Source: Prochlorococcus sp. AG-409-L14 (lineage in GTDB: Bacteria; Cyanobacteriota; Cyanobacteriia; PCC-6307; Cyanobiaceae). From it: a stretch of DNA of 64,000 nucleotides. The stretch spans positions 124,001 to 188,000 of the forward strand of contig QCKF01000001.1 in NCBI GenBank assembly GCA_003215545.1, in the 5' to 3' direction. This document shows positions 9,446-19,786 of the stretch, in pieces. Both the position numbers and the translations under genes were made by a program. Below the pieces are notes generated by a model. It searched no databases. It worked only from the letters and a program-made list of their open reading frames with translations, and had not been told where the DNA came from. Numbering within the stretch: the first letter of the stretch is position 1; each line of letters starts with the position of its first letter.

Positions 9446-10675
9446 TCAAAGCTTTTTTATTCTCTCCATAGCAATATTTACATTGTCACGACTATTAAAA
9501 GCAGACAGACGAAAATAGCCCTCACCACTTGAACCAAACCCACTGCCAGGCGTTCCAACTACATTTGCCTTTAAAAGCAAAAAGTCAAAAAACTGCCAAG
9601 AATCCATACCTTTAGGAACATTAAGCCAAACATAAGGAGCATTCTCTCCACCAAAAACTTTTAGTCCTGCCTCAGAAAGTTGATTGCGAATAATAGTGGC
9701 ATTTTCCATATAAAAAGAAACTAAGCTATTGATCTGATTACGACCTTCAATGGAATAGGCTGCATGTGCTCCTCGCTGAACAATATAACTAACTCCATTA
9801 AACTTAGTACTTTGTCTTCTATTCCAAAGACTCCATAAATCAACTTTTTCTCCATTATTTGCTACACCTTTCAAACCTTTAGGAATAACTGTAAATGCGC
9901 AACGAGTTCCTGTAAAACCAGCATTCTTAGAAAAAGAACGAAATTCAATAGCACACTCTTTTGCACCAGGGATTTCATATATTGAATGGGGTATAGATTC
10001 ATCTTGAATAAACGCCTCATATGCAGCATCAAAAAGAATCAGAGAGCCATGATCAATTGCATATTGAACCCAATTAGCAAGTTGCTCCTTGCTAGCTACA
10101 GCACCTGTTGGATTATTAGGAAAGCATAAATAAATTAAATCAACATGATTTTCTGGAATCTCAGCCTGAAATCCATTTTCTGCAGTAATTGGGATATATA
10201 ACAGCTGTTCATAACGACCAAAATCCTTAGAAATACCTGTGCGACCAGCCATCACATTACTATCCACATATACGGGGTAAACAGGGTCAGTAACTGCTAC
10301 TCGATTACTATCACCAAGTATGTCAAGAATGTTGCTACTATCACACTTTGAACCATCGGAAACAAAGATCTCATCAGGATCTATATCACATCCACGATCT
10401 TGAAAATCATTTTTAGCAATAGCTTCTCTAAGCCATAAATATCCTTGCTCCGGCCCATAACCATGAAAACCCTCAAGTGTTCCCATTTCATCTATTGCAA
10501 CTTTCATTGCATTTCTACAAGCCTCAGGAAGAGGCTCAGTCACATCGCCAATCCCTAAGCGAATAAGGTCTGCGTCAGGATGCTTGCTTGAAAAATCCTT
10601 GACCCTCCTTGCTATCTCAGGGAATAGATAACCAGCTTTGAGTTTGAGATAATTGGCATTAATCTGGACGACCAT
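9446..10675 (-). CDS. dapL: LL-diaminopimelate aminotransferase
   Basis: 409-aa fold-type I PLP enzyme that converts tetrahydrodipicolinate directly to LL-diaminopimelate with glutamate as amino donor. This is the short lysine/peptidoglycan-precursor route used by cyanobacteria and plants. Family signatures include [12 protein letters not shown] near 39-50, CFPNNPTG near 184-191 and [12 protein letters not shown], with the PLP lysine at about residue 250. Length is typical. ATG start, divergent from the downstream radical SAM gene with a 91-bp shared promoter region. Of the DapL/aspartate aminotransferase group, the GDVTEPLP and [11 protein letters not shown] motifs favour DapL. Confidence 0.95.
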   Translation of the reverse strand: MVVQINANYLKLKAGYLFPEIARRVKDFSSKHPDADLIRLGIGDVTEPLPEACRNAMKVAIDEMGTLEGFHGYGPEQGYLWLREAIAKNDFQDRGCDIDPDEIFVSDGSKCDSSNILDILGDSNRVAVTDPVYPVYVDSNVMAGRTGISKDFGRYEQLLYIPITAENGFQAEIPENHVDLIYLCFPNNPTGAVASKEQLANWVQYAIDHGSLILFDAAYEAFIQDESIPHSIYEIPGAKECAIEFRSFSKNAGFTGTRCAFTVIPKGLKGVANNGEKVDLWSLWNRRQSTKFNGVSYIVQRGAHAAYSIEGRNQINSLVSFYMENATIIRNQLSEAGLKVFGGENAPYVWLNVPKGMDSWQFFDFLLLKANVVGTPGSGFGSSGEGYFRLSAFNSRDNVNIAMERIKKL

Positions 10676-10766
10676 GAAGTCTTTATAGATTCATATTCCT
10701 ATCAAAGCACCCTTGATGTCGAGAAAAGCTCTCCTACCATAAACAAAAACGAGCAGAGAGTATCTT

Positions 10767-13448
10767 GTGTCTTTTATTGCAAGAACTAATAAACATCAAA
10801 AGTCGAACATTGATCCAATAGATCTGAACGAGGTCCTAGATTTTAAGATCAATAAGCCTGGACGTTATATAGGTAATGAACTAGGCGTAAAACAAAAAAA
10901 CTGGACAGAAGCAAAAGTACATTGGGTTCTTTCTTATCCAGAGTTATATGAAGTAGGGGCAAGCAATCTTGGACATATCATTTTATATTCAATTCTTAAT
11001 AATATTCCAGGCCAATTATGCGACAGGGTATATCTACCAGGTACAGATTTAGCGATAAGACTTAGAGAATTATCTAAGCCTTTATTTGCTGTTGAAAGTC
11101 AAAGAGCTATAAATACATTTGATATTATAGGTTTTAGTCTTAGCTACGAGTTAGGAGCGACAAATATATTAGAAATGCTGGACTTATCTAATATAAGTAT
11201 TTACGCCTCAGATCGCGGGGACTTGTCAATAAATCATCCTAAATCACCGCCTTTAATCTTTGCTGGAGGTCCTACCGCAACAAGCAATCCAGAACCTTAT
11301 GCCAAATTCTTTGATTTCATCGCATTGGGTGATGGAGAAGAGCTTCTGCCAGAAATAGGACTAGTCCTCAGTGAAGCCAAAGAAGCTAATCTAACAAGAT
11401 CAGAATGTCTATTAGATCTCTCTAACGTACCAGGAATTTATGTACCATCTTTGTTTAAAGAGAGTCATGACAAAGTCTCCTTAAAACCAATACATACCTC
11501 AGTAAGCAAGAAAGTATTACGACGCGTTGCTAATCCAATCCCACATTATGGTATGGGATTGGTCCCCAATATTGAAACAATTCATGATCGACTAACCATT
11601 GAAATCCGTAGAGGATGTACTCGTGGGTGTCGCTTCTGTCAACCAGGAATGTTAACTCGTCCTGCAAGGGATGTAGAACCAAATGAAGTAATTGATGCAG
11701 TAGAAACTGGAATGATAAAAACAGGATATAGCGATTTTTCCTTACTATCTCTAAGCTGCAGTGACTATCTTTCTCTACCTGCTGTAGGTGTTGAACTTAG
11801 GAACAGATTGGCTGATAAAAACATCACATTACAACTACCAAGCCAGAGAGTCGATCGTTTTGATGACGACATTGCACATATCCTTGGTGGCGCAAGACGG
11901 GCAGGATTAACTTTTGCACCAGAAGCAGGTACTCAAAGACTCAGAGACATCATTAATAAAGGCCTAAATGATCAAGATCTCTTAAATGGGATCAGGAGTG
12001 CAATGAAAAATGGCTTTAAAAAAATAAAATTATACTTCATGATCGGGCTACCAGGTGAGAGAAATTCAGATGTTTTAGGAATTCCAAATACCTGCAACAT
12101 GCTGCAAAAAGAATGTCAAGATCTAGGTCGATTACATCTAAATATAACTATAAGTAATTTCACTCCTAAACCGCATACTCCCTTTCAATGGCATAGTGTT
12201 TCCAAAACAGACTTAGAGAACAAGCAAGAATTATTAAAGAGCAAATTTAAACAACTCAGACATATCAAGGTGAATTTCACTGACACACGTATTTCAGCAA
12301 TGGAAGATTTTGTGGGTAGAGGCGACAGAGATTTAGCTCCAGTAATTGAAGCAGCGTGGAAAGCTGGAGCAGGTATGGACGCATGGTTCGAATCATTAGA
12401 GCGTACTTATAAGGCATGGACTAAAGCAATTACTCAAGCAGGCCTAGAAGGGCGTTACAGGAAAACTGAACTAAGTTCTTGGAACAAAATAGAGTCAATG
12501 TCCCCAAAAGAACTAAAAGATTTCTGCTCCAAACCTTTGCCTTGGGATCATATTGATACAGGGATTGAAAAGACATGGCTGGCAACCGATTTACAACGTG
12601 CTTTACAGGAAAAAGTAATAGATGATTGCTCCTTTGGAGGTTGCAGTAACTGCGGAGTTTGTGGACCTGAACTAGGCCAAAATGTAATTATCTCTGCACC
12701 GGAAATACCAATACAAAAAGAAAAACAATCTCCACCAACTAAACGTATATGCAAAATAAGACTAAGCTTCGCAAAGAAAGATTCTATGAGACTTCTCAGC
12801 CATCTTGATATTGTTAGATTATTAGAGCGCGCCCTGCGTCGAAGCAATCTTCCTATTAGCTATACAGGTGGGTTTCATCCACTACCAAGAATAGAAATAG
12901 CACTTGCTCTACCACTTGGTGTCGAGGCATTTAGAGAATGGATGGAGATTGAATTCACAAAACAAATTGACTCTGAAGAAGTGCGTGTCAAACTTCAACA
13001 ATCCTTACCAAAAGGCTTAGAGCTTACAACTGCGCAGACCTACCCAATAACAAAAGAAAGTCTTTCTAAACAAGTAAAAGGAGCTATATGGAGCTTTAAA
13101 ATCATTATTGATTCACAACCACAACCCACCCTATTGGAATGGGAACAAGCGCTTGAATATATTCAAAAGAAGAAAAATCTTATATGGCACGATACCGATA
13201 AGAAAGGAAGGCCACGTCATAGAGATTGTCGTCCCTCATTAGTATCACTAAATATTCACAATGAAGTTCCTAAAAGTATAAAAATACAGCAATTTAATGA
13301 AATAAGACTTGAACTTGAAACCCTAATCGATTCGATGGGAAGAAGTCTTAAGCCAACACAAATAAAGTTTTGGATTGAAGAATATTTCAAGCATCCAGCA
13401 ACTATTACAGATATTAGAAGGGATGAACTCCTCTTGTTTCAGTGCTAA
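10767..13448 (+). CDS. TIGR03960-type radical SAM protein with C-terminal DUF2344 domain
   Basis: 893-aa fusion. The N-terminal region (about 1-220) is the TIGR03960 type with LSYPELYEVGASNLGH. The radical SAM core carries CxxxCxxC at Cys284, Cys288 and Cys291, followed by FAPEAGTQRLRDIINKG. A small Cys-rich patch (CSFGGCSNCGVCG, about 622-634) suggests an additional metal site. From about 660 the TIGR03936/DUF2344 domain begins, with KDSMRLLSHLDIVRLLERALRR. Function is not established; neighbouring RNase genes are compatible with RNA-related chemistry, but that is inference. GTG start with upstream GAGAG. It lies directly before the RNase E leader. Confidence 0.88.
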   Translation: MSFIARTNKHQKSNIDPIDLNEVLDFKINKPGRYIGNELGVKQKNWTEAKVHWVLSYPELYEVGASNLGHIILYSILNNIPGQLCDRVYLPGTDLAIRLRELSKPLFAVESQRAINTFDIIGFSLSYELGATNILEMLDLSNISIYASDRGDLSINHPKSPPLIFAGGPTATSNPEPYAKFFDFIALGDGEELLPEIGLVLSEAKEANLTRSECLLDLSNVPGIYVPSLFKESHDKVSLKPIHTSVSKKVLRRVANPIPHYGMGLVPNIETIHDRLTIEIRRGCTRGCRFCQPGMLTRPARDVEPNEVIDAVETGMIKTGYSDFSLLSLSCSDYLSLPAVGVELRNRLADKNITLQLPSQRVDRFDDDIAHILGGARRAGLTFAPEAGTQRLRDIINKGLNDQDLLNGIRSAMKNGFKKIKLYFMIGLPGERNSDVLGIPNTCNMLQKECQDLGRLHLNITISNFTPKPHTPFQWHSVSKTDLENKQELLKSKFKQLRHIKVNFTDTRISAMEDFVGRGDRDLAPVIEAAWKAGAGMDAWFESLERTYKAWTKAITQAGLEGRYRKTELSSWNKIESMSPKELKDFCSKPLPWDHIDTGIEKTWLATDLQRALQEKVIDDCSFGGCSNCGVCGPELGQNVIISAPEIPIQKEKQSPPTKRICKIRLSFAKKDSMRLLSHLDIVRLLERALRRSNLPISYTGGFHPLPRIEIALALPLGVEAFREWMEIEFTKQIDSEEVRVKLQQSLPKGLELTTAQTYPITKESLSKQVKGAIWSFKIIIDSQPQPTLLEWEQALEYIQKKKNLIWHDTDKKGRPRHRDCRPSLVSLNIHNEVPKSIKIQQFNEIRLELETLIDSMGRSLKPTQIKFWIEEYFKHPATITDIRRDELLLFQC

Positions 13449-13714
13449 AGTGAGCATAGGAAGCCAAGTTAAAGGCAGATCCTGCCCCTGGCACTTTCCG
13501 GCCCTACTTACACCAACTCTCAGGAGAGCAAGGCCTTTCAGATTCGTTTACACCGGATAGTCAACTCCGGATATGCAGCTGGACATGAGTTCAATCTCCG
13601 TCTGTTGCTTAAAGCAATCTAGGTTGTTAACCATTTTCCATATCTAGCAGTGTTACTGCAGGATTTTGATCATTTCTACGCCAAACAAAACAGGGCACAC
13701 ACTCTTTTTCATAT
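13449..13714 (+). promoter_or_regulatory. folded 5' leader of RNase E gene
   Basis: 266 bp with no convincing gene; a 61-codon frame across its start has no family resemblance. The first half is more GC-rich than the flanks and contains several local hairpins: GGCAG/CTGCC (13474-13478 with 13482-13486), CCGGA/TCCGG (13553-13557 with 13566-13570) and a TTGC/GCAA stem within 13610-13620. RNase E is autoregulated through its leader in E. coli; an equivalent role here is inference. Confidence 0.4.
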
Positions 13715-15670
13715 ATGCCTCAGCAAATTGTAATCGCTGAGCAACTGCGTATAGCAGCCTTGCTCTCAGATGAACGAGTAGATGAATTAATCGTCGCCCA
13801 AGGACGCTATCAAATAGGAGATGTTTTCTTAGGCACAGTAGAAAACGTATTGCCAGGAATTGATGCAGCCTTCGTAAATATTGGGGAGAGTGAAAAAAAT
13901 GGTTTCATTCATGTCTCAGACCTAGGTCCACTAAGGCTCAAAAAAGGAGCATCAGGAATTACAGAATTACTTGAACCTCGTCAAAAGGTATTGGTTCAGG
14001 TGATGAAAGAACCAACAGGTACAAAAGGTCCAAGACTAACAGGGAATCTTTCATTGCCAGGTAGATATTTAGTTCTTCAGCCTCATGGCCAAGGCGTAAA
14101 TATCTCAAGAAGAATTAGCTCTGAAGGAGAGAGAAATCGCTTAAGAGCACTTGGTGTACTAATCAAACCTCCAGGAGCAGGTTTATTAATAAGAACCGAG
14201 GGAGAAGAAATTAGCGAAGAATTGCTAATTGATGACTTGGAATCATTATTAAAGCAATGGGAGGCAATTCAACAAGCATCTGAAGAGTATTCGCCTCCAG
14301 TTTTATTAAATCGAGATGATGATTTTATTCATAGAGTTCTAAGAGATCATGCTGGAAATAATCTAACAAAAGTGATTGTAGAAAATGACAATGCCAAGGA
14401 AAGAGTTCAAAAATTTCTAAGCAATGATGGCAATAATCTTCTCGTTGAAACAAAGAATGAAAGCACAAATTTACTTGAACAATATCGAATTAACAATGCT
14501 ATTCGTGAAGCATTGCAGCCAAGGGTGGAATTGCCCTCAGGGGGTTATATAATAATCGAACCAACAGAAGCACTAACAGTTATAGATGTCAACTCAGGTT
14601 CTTTTACTAGATCGGCCAATGCACGTGAAACTGTGCTTTGGACTAATTGTGAAGCAGCTATAGAAATAGCTCGTCAACTTAAACTAAGAAATATTGGAGG
14701 AGTAATTATAATTGACTTTATTGACATGGAGTCGCGAAGAGATCAACTTCAATTATTAGAACATTTCACCTCTGCAGTGAAAGACGATTCTGCAAGACCA
14801 CAAATTGCACAACTTACTGAACTTGGATTAGTTGAACTTACTAGGAAAAGACAAGGCCAAAATATATATGAATTATTTGGCAAGCCATGCCAAAATTGTT
14901 GCGGGCTTGGACATATTGCCGTTTTACCTGAACAAGAACTGATTCAACCATTGGCTTCAGCAGCAGGACTTATCCGTAGTGCTTCTTCCAAAGCAGAGCT
15001 GAATTCCTCAGTTGAAACTAATAATGCAAAGCGCAAAAAAGGTGCACGTAATCGCCTTGGAAACGAAAATCTTTTACAATCGCAGACTGAATTAAGTAAC
15101 CAAGAAGTATCAACAGAAGCGGAGGATAACCTCAGCGAAAATTCTGATGAGGGCACCTCCTCAGAATTCACAAATAACAGACAAGAGCCTGAACTAATTA
15201 CGGTACGAATAGATACTGAAGAAGAACAGGTATATAGCTCCCTTGGGCTAAACCCTATGTTGCTATTAGATCCGATCCCCGAGCATGACAATTTATTGGT
15301 ATCTATAGTTCGCCACGATGAAGATGAAGAGGCAATACTTGAAGAAGCACGAAATCAACTCGCTGCTTTAACAGGTAAGCGCAGAAGAAGAGGTAGGAGC
15401 AACAACAAAACCATGCAAAGGAATGGTAATGAAAATATATCCTCAATAGATTCCGAAACACTAAATATGGATTCACAAACTGAAGAAAGTAAGGATTCAA
15501 TACGAGTTGAAATCACTTCTGAAGAAGAAACCAAATCCTTAAATAAGGCAGATAAAGTAGATCCTTCATCATCATTAAAGCCAGACCTTGAGAAACAACC
15601 TGATCCAGAAGATCCTAGAAGGCGAAGGAGGCGTTCGTCCGCCTCAAAAGAAGGTCAAAATGCAACATAA
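13715..15670 (+). CDS. rne: ribonuclease E/G
   Basis: Main endoribonuclease of mRNA decay and rRNA/tRNA processing. The 651-aa compact cyanobacterial form starts [16 protein letters not shown]. It contains the S1 domain (about 35-120), a catalytic DNase I-like domain with VIDVNSGSF and IIDFIDM, and the Zn-link-like [10 protein letters not shown] (about 389-398). The C-terminal third is acidic and Ser-rich with basic patches. It ends with RRRRRRSSA, the nonapeptide reported in cyanobacterial RNase E to bind polynucleotide phosphorylase. That motif directly overlaps the region preceding rnhB. Downstream rnhB overlaps by 11 bp. Confidence 0.96.
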   Translation: MPQQIVIAEQLRIAALLSDERVDELIVAQGRYQIGDVFLGTVENVLPGIDAAFVNIGESEKNGFIHVSDLGPLRLKKGASGITELLEPRQKVLVQVMKEPTGTKGPRLTGNLSLPGRYLVLQPHGQGVNISRRISSEGERNRLRALGVLIKPPGAGLLIRTEGEEISEELLIDDLESLLKQWEAIQQASEEYSPPVLLNRDDDFIHRVLRDHAGNNLTKVIVENDNAKERVQKFLSNDGNNLLVETKNESTNLLEQYRINNAIREALQPRVELPSGGYIIIEPTEALTVIDVNSGSFTRSANARETVLWTNCEAAIEIARQLKLRNIGGVIIIDFIDMESRRDQLQLLEHFTSAVKDDSARPQIAQLTELGLVELTRKRQGQNIYELFGKPCQNCCGLGHIAVLPEQELIQPLASAAGLIRSASSKAELNSSVETNNAKRKKGARNRLGNENLLQSQTELSNQEVSTEAEDNLSENSDEGTSSEFTNNRQEPELITVRIDTEEEQVYSSLGLNPMLLLDPIPEHDNLLVSIVRHDEDEEAILEEARNQLAALTGKRRRRGRSNNKTMQRNGNENISSIDSETLNMDSQTEESKDSIRVEITSEEETKSLNKADKVDPSSSLKPDLEKQPDPEDPRRRRRRSSASKEGQNAT

Positions 15671-16256
15671 GCAGCTCATAATTGCCGGTGTTGATGAAGT
15701 AGGTAGAGGTTGTCTTTTTGGTCCAGTTTTTGCAGGTGCAGTTATACTTTTTGAACAGCATGAACAGAAGCTATTTATAGCAGGACTTAAAGATAGCAAG
15801 GTTCTTTCTCCAAAAAAAAGGGCAGAACTAGTTCCATTAATTAAAGCCAACTCTGTAACTTGGGCGCTAGGGCAATCATCTGCCAAAGAAATTGATGAGA
15901 TAGGAATACAACTTGCCACTGAGAAAGCAATGCTTAGAGCGCTCCAAAAAATCTCTAAAGCAATTGATCTAGTTTTAGTAGATGGATTAATGCCCATTAG
16001 AGAATGGGCTGGTGAGCAAAAGGCTCTAGTAAAGGGCGAAACCAAGTCACTTGCCATTGCTGCTGCAAGTGTTCTTGCAAAAGAGGAAAGGGATAATCTT
16101 ATAAAGCGTTTGGCTAATAATTTCCCAGACTATGGACTAGAAAGTCATGTCGGGTATGGAACTAAAATCCATCGTGAAAGTATTTTGAGATCAGGATCAA
16201 CATACATGCACCGAGAATCATTTCTCACCAAATTACAACTTAAGAACCAGAAATAA
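15660..16256 (+). CDS. rnhB: ribonuclease HII
   Basis: RNase HII cleaves the RNA strand of RNA-DNA hybrids and removes single ribonucleotides from DNA. The motif [15 protein letters not shown] places the catalytic Asp-Glu pair at residues 12-13. Further active-site regions are [13 protein letters not shown] and [14 protein letters not shown] start it at ATG 15660, overlapping the last codons of rne; the frame stays open to a TTG at 15588, which would add a Pro-rich stretch atypical of the family. At 198 aa the length is normal. Coupling to rne through the overlap is likely. Confidence 0.94.
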   Translation: MQHKQLIIAGVDEVGRGCLFGPVFAGAVILFEQHEQKLFIAGLKDSKVLSPKKRAELVPLIKANSVTWALGQSSAKEIDEIGIQLATEKAMLRALQKISKAIDLVLVDGLMPIREWAGEQKALVKGETKSLAIAAASVLAKEERDNLIKRLANNFPDYGLESHVGYGTKIHRESILRSGSTYMHRESFLTKLQLKNQK

Positions 16257-16262
16257 TCCAAA

Positions 16263-16772
16263 CTATTGTTCACACCAGTTTGTAAAATCTTCCAAGAGTT
16301 GTTGTGTTACACGCGCCTTAATTCCTAATAAAATTCCATTTAGAATTGTTTGGCCTGTACTTTCGAGTACTTGCTTCGGGATCAACTTAAGCAAAGGGGG
16401 CTGACTCACTGAAACCCCTAGGACTGCTTCTCCCTCAAGCCCAGTATTTGTGGCTTCGAGCACTGCATTAAGGGTCAATTCAAAGTCATCAACAATCCCT
16501 AGGCCATCTAATTCGCTATCAGTCGCATGCATTTTCAACTTCCCATCAACATTTACAACTCCGATTGAAACAACTGGGTTTACTTCTAACTGAAACACCT
16601 TAAAGCTTGTAACGTTGTAACGGAAGCTTCCAGGACCAAGAGGTGTCAACTTACTTGCGTCAAGCATCGCTCCGACAACTCTCTCCTGCTCAAGGAGATA
16701 AGCCGGCAGTCTCTCAATGTATTTATTGACCGGTAGATCAAGTTTTTGTCGTGCTTCGAAAGCCAGAGGCAT
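16263..16772 (-). CDS. DUF1997 family protein
   Basis: About 169 aa from ATG 16772 (the frame extends to a GTG at 16793). Sequence features such as YLLEQERVVGAML, LGPGSFRYNVTSFKVFQLEVNPVVSI and a C-terminal amphipathic segment KARVTQQLLEDFTNWCE match the DUF1997 group, widespread in cyanobacteria and plastids. Predicted soluble, mixed alpha/beta, no signal peptide. The group is of unknown function. It converges on rnhB with a 6-bp gap and is divergent from pheA. Confidence 0.75.
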   Translation of the reverse strand: MPLAFEARQKLDLPVNKYIERLPAYLLEQERVVGAMLDASKLTPLGPGSFRYNVTSFKVFQLEVNPVVSIGVVNVDGKLKMHATDSELDGLGIVDDFELTLNAVLEATNTGLEGEAVLGVSVSQPPLLKLIPKQVLESTGQTILNGILLGIKARVTQQLLEDFTNWCEQ

Positions 16773-16827
16773 AATTGACGCCTGACAGAACACGATCCTA
16801 TAGGGCTTCAGGCTCTAAATTTTTAAA

Positions 16828-17670
16828 ATGCATACAAGAGTGGCCTTCCTCGGACCTGAGGGTACATATGCAGAACAAGCAGCTTTTGCAATGAGCAAGC
16901 TCGAGAATATGCATAAACCAGAGCTTGTACCTTGTACTGGAATCCATAATGTTTTTGAACAAATTTCTCAACAATCTTGTGAATTTGGGGTAGTGCCTAT
17001 TGAGAATTCTGTTGAAGGGGGTGTAACGAGCAGTCTGGATGCACTTTGGATTCATCCTGAATTGTTTATCCATAGAGCCTTAGTCCTCCCAATCCAACAT
17101 GCACTTTTAGGGAATAGCTCTATAGAAGATATTTCTGAAGTACTCTCACACCCTCAGGCTCTAGCTCAATGCAGAAGCTGGCTAAGCAAAAACATACCAA
17201 ATGCTTTTTTATTACCAACAAGCTCAACTGCAGAAGCAGTCAAAATGATTAGTGGAAGTAAGTTCAGAGCAGCAATAGCATCTAGGAAAGCAATTAAAGG
17301 GCAAGAGATACAAGAACTTGCCTTCCCAATCAATGATTTACCTGGAAATAGAACTAGGTTTGTATTACTTCACAAACACAAAATAAAATCAACTGGAGGA
17401 ATAGGGAGTATTGCCTTTTCCTTACACGCAAATAAACCTGGTGCACTCCTTAAAGCACTTTCTTGCTTAGCAGATTTAAGACTAAATATGAGCAGAATTG
17501 AATCAAGACCATCAAAACGAGAGTTAGGCGAATATGTATTTTTTATAGATTTAGAATTACCAGAAAATCTACATGGCAATTATTCTAAACTCAAAGAAAA
17601 ATTGGCTCCATATTGCGAACATCTAGTAGATTTTGGATGTTATCCATGTAGTGAAATTAATTCAGATTAG
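16828..17670 (+). CDS. pheA: prephenate dehydratase
   Basis: Converts prephenate to phenylpyruvate in phenylalanine synthesis. The 280-aa monofunctional enzyme starts MHTRVAFLGPEGTYAEQAA. It shows GVVPIENSVEGGV, the catalytic TRFVLL segment (about 171-176) after NDLPGNR, and a C-terminal ACT domain with the phenylalanine-binding ESRPSK motif and GEYVFFIDLE. The ACT domain implies feedback control by phenylalanine, as in the family. ATG start; no fused chorismate mutase domain. It converges on the methyltransferase gene with 5 bp between stops. Confidence 0.95.
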   Translation: MHTRVAFLGPEGTYAEQAAFAMSKLENMHKPELVPCTGIHNVFEQISQQSCEFGVVPIENSVEGGVTSSLDALWIHPELFIHRALVLPIQHALLGNSSIEDISEVLSHPQALAQCRSWLSKNIPNAFLLPTSSTAEAVKMISGSKFRAAIASRKAIKGQEIQELAFPINDLPGNRTRFVLLHKHKIKSTGGIGSIAFSLHANKPGALLKALSCLADLRLNMSRIESRPSKRELGEYVFFIDLELPENLHGNYSKLKEKLAPYCEHLVDFGCYPCSEINSD

Positions 17671-17675
17671 AGTGA

Positions 17676-18614
17676 TTATTTTTTGAGCTTAAATACACCA
17701 AATTGCATCAAACCTTTAATAAAAGCCCAGCGCATTAACAAAACAGTTGGTATTTCTCTTAAACCTTTAAAGAAAGCTAATGGACCTAGTTTTAGAAAGA
17801 CTCCTGGCCTTCTTATGCCCTCAAAAATAGAATCTATCCAAGATACAACAGTGAAGCGAGTCCAGTCATCAGTCTCTACAAAAGATATAGATGATTCGGT
17901 TGCTAAAAGATTCTTATGAAAGCTCTTAATACTTGCAAAATCTGGATGTGCCCATTGATGTAATAACTGTCGCATTACCAACTTCTCTAGATTATTCATT
18001 GGAAGTTCAATCTGGTCACGCTTATTCCAATCAGCTAAAGCCAAAATCCCACCAGGCCTTAGGACTCTGAGCATCTCATCCGCGAATCTCTGCTTATCAG
18101 GCATGTGTGGTCCTGCTTCCACGCTCCAAACGGCATCAAAACTATTCGCCTCGAGTTCAAGATCTAGCGCATCCATTACTACAAAACGACATGAGATCCC
18201 ATCAGGAGTGAGCTCTGTGGCTCGTTTTGCTTGTTGGGGACTAATAGTGATACCAAGCACATTAAATCCATAATCCCTAGCAAGAATTCTTGAACTCCCC
18301 CCAATTCCACATCCAACATCAAGCAGCAAAGAACCTTTTGGAAGTTGATTCAACTCACTCCAATTGACAAGTTGGTGCACAAACTCAATCTTTGCTTCAC
18401 GAAAATCTTTTTTTCTCTTCTTGTTAGGATCATAAAATCCTAAATGTATATGTTCTCCCCATAGAAGTTCTAATAATCGATCACTAGTCCATTGATCATA
18501 AGCATTTGCCACACTTGAACTTGAATCATATTTCCTGCTTTTATAAAACCAAAGGGTAATAATGAAAAGCAAGCCAAAACAAACTATTAGCAACAAAGAT
18601 AACCAATTAGACAT
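17676..18614 (-). CDS. MPBQ/MSBQ-type methyltransferase (quinone/tocopherol pathway)
   Basis: 312-aa membrane-anchored methyltransferase with an N-terminal transmembrane helix (about 5-25). The SAM-binding motif LLDVGCGIGGSSRIL (near 96-110) is followed by VLGITISPQQAKRATEL and VWSVEAGPHMPDK. The pattern closely resembles Synechocystis Sll0418, the 2-methyl-6-phytyl/solanesyl-benzoquinone methyltransferase acting in tocopherol and plastoquinone synthesis. The exact substrate here is inference. ATG at 18612-18614 overlaps the TGA of the upstream LON-domain gene by one base; a TTG just before is less likely. Confidence 0.85.
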   Translation of the reverse strand: MSNWLSLLLIVCFGLLFIITLWFYKSRKYDSSSSVANAYDQWTSDRLLELLWGEHIHLGFYDPNKKRKKDFREAKIEFVHQLVNWSELNQLPKGSLLLDVGCGIGGSSRILARDYGFNVLGITISPQQAKRATELTPDGISCRFVVMDALDLELEANSFDAVWSVEAGPHMPDKQRFADEMLRVLRPGGILALADWNKRDQIELPMNNLEKLVMRQLLHQWAHPDFASIKSFHKNLLATESSISFVETDDWTRFTVVSWIDSIFEGIRRPGVFLKLGPLAFFKGLREIPTVLLMRWAFIKGLMQFGVFKLKK

Positions 18615-19276
18615 CAATTGTTAGCAGGGTCAACTTTAGACAGAGTTTCCTTTATAACAGTTCTTGCAGCCAACTCTCTTCTACTATGATCCAACATCTC
18701 AAACTCACGTTTTAAACGATTAATAGTTTGATTCATTTCTAAAAGATTTTGCTGCTCTTCTGCTGCTGGGCCTCCTAAGTGGGCAGCAATCCAAAAAGAT
18801 AGTTCTCTAGGCAAGTCGGGCAAATCATCTGGAAGAATAGTTTCTGATTCTGTAAGTTTGCCTGTGAGAGAGACAACATCTTTAAGTGCTTTAAGAACTT
18901 CTTGGGCAAGCTTTCTCAATTCATCTTGATCCTTAATTGGTTCATCTTCAATCCAAGAGACCATTGCACATAGATAAGGTGTATTCCTTGTTATTTCAAG
19001 TACTCGAAAACGTTGCTGACCAAAAGTAATGATATTGCTTCGACCATCTTGAGATGTCTGATGTTTAATTATCTCCGCGCAACATCCCACTTCTGCAATT
19101 TCCTTAGTAGTTGGGTCTAATCTGACGACGCCAAAACGACTATCACTCTCAAGAACAGTTTGTAACATTATTCGGTATCTAGATTCAAATATATGCAAAG
19201 GAAGAACTTCCTGAGGGAACAAAACCACATCAGGCAGAGGAAAAAGGGGCAGTTCCCTGACTGCAAGATCTGTCAA
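18614..19276 (-). CDS. LON N-terminal (substrate-binding) domain protein
   Basis: 220-aa protein consisting of a Lon/PUA-like N-terminal domain. The start reads LPLFPLPDVVLFPQEVLPLHIFESRYR, followed by GVVRLD, GCCAEI and RFRVLEI strands, then a helical C-terminal part with LPREL and HLGGPAAEEQQNLLE. There is no AAA+ ATPase or Ser-Lys protease domain, so it is not Lon itself; stand-alone LON domains have no settled function. TTG start. It follows rpsJ by 66 bp on the same strand and overlaps the methyltransferase start by 1 bp, so co-transcription with the end of the str operon is possible. Confidence 0.85.
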   Translation of the reverse strand: MTDLAVRELPLFPLPDVVLFPQEVLPLHIFESRYRIMLQTVLESDSRFGVVRLDPTTKEIAEVGCCAEIIKHQTSQDGRSNIITFGQQRFRVLEITRNTPYLCAMVSWIEDEPIKDQDELRKLAQEVLKALKDVVSLTGKLTESETILPDDLPDLPRELSFWIAAHLGGPAAEEQQNLLEMNQTINRLKREFEMLDHSRRELAARTVIKETLSKVDPANN

Positions 19277-19342
19277 GGGATTAGTAGAGAGTACAGATTT
19301 AGATCCTAGGTAAACAATCTTGATTCGGGGGGCTAAAAAGCC

Positions 19343-19663
19343 TCAAAGCTTAACTTCAATATCTACACCACTCGGTAGATCTAACTTCATAAGGGCATCA
19401 ATGGTCTTAGCTGAAGGATTGTAAATATCAATAATTCTTCTATGTGTGCGAGTCTCAAAGTGCTCTCTTGAGTCCTTATCAACGTGTGGTGAGCGAAGAA
19501 CACAGTAAATCTTTCTTTTTGTTGGAAGCGGGATAGGACCTATCGCTGTAGCAGCTGTGTTATCAGCTGTCTCTATTATTTTTTCACACGAAAGATCAAG
19601 CATCCGCCTATCAAAAGCTTTGAGTCGAATTCGAATCTTCTGCTGAGCAATTGCCGTTGACAT
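19343..19663 (-). CDS. rpsJ: 30S ribosomal protein S10
   Basis: 106-aa S10, starting [18 protein letters not shown] and containing [31 protein letters not shown], the family core. The frame extends 35 codons upstream to 19768, but that region is the hairpin-bearing spacer and I take ATG 19663. S10 sits after tuf at the end of the str operon, as in cyanobacteria, and not ahead of rplC. S10 also acts as NusE in antitermination complexes. The strong hairpins upstream suggest expression is partly uncoupled from tuf. Confidence 0.96.
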   Translation of the reverse strand: MSTAIAQQKIRIRLKAFDRRMLDLSCEKIIETADNTAATAIGPIPLPTKRKIYCVLRSPHVDKDSREHFETRTHRRIIDIYNPSAKTIDALMKLDLPSGVDIEVKL

Positions 19664-19725
19664 GACTGGTTCCCTGTAAGTGGAAAGGGCGTTAAAAACT
19701 GGGTTTTCGAGGTTCTTTGAACAAA

Positions 19726-19761
19726 AAGGCCTACAAAGGTTTCTTTGAAACCTTTGGCCTT
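19726..19761 (-). terminator. terminator-like hairpin between tuf and rpsJ
   Basis: Read on the minus strand, AAGGCC plus AAAGGTTTC pairs with GAAACCTTT plus GGCCTT. That gives a 6-bp and a 9-bp helix with a 3-nt bulge and a 3-nt loop. The T residues continue past the stem as TTTTTGTTC, counting from the end of the GGCC arm. It lies after tuf and 62 bp before the rpsJ start, so it probably attenuates read-through. Confidence 0.6.
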
Positions 19762-19786
19762 CCTTCAAACAATAAATTCAATTTAA

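Noticed and set aside
13375-13560. 61-codon plus-strand frame spanning the end of the DUF2344 gene and the rne leader
   Set aside because: Mostly inside another coding region, Cys/Pro-rich without family resemblance; the region is better explained as a folded leader.
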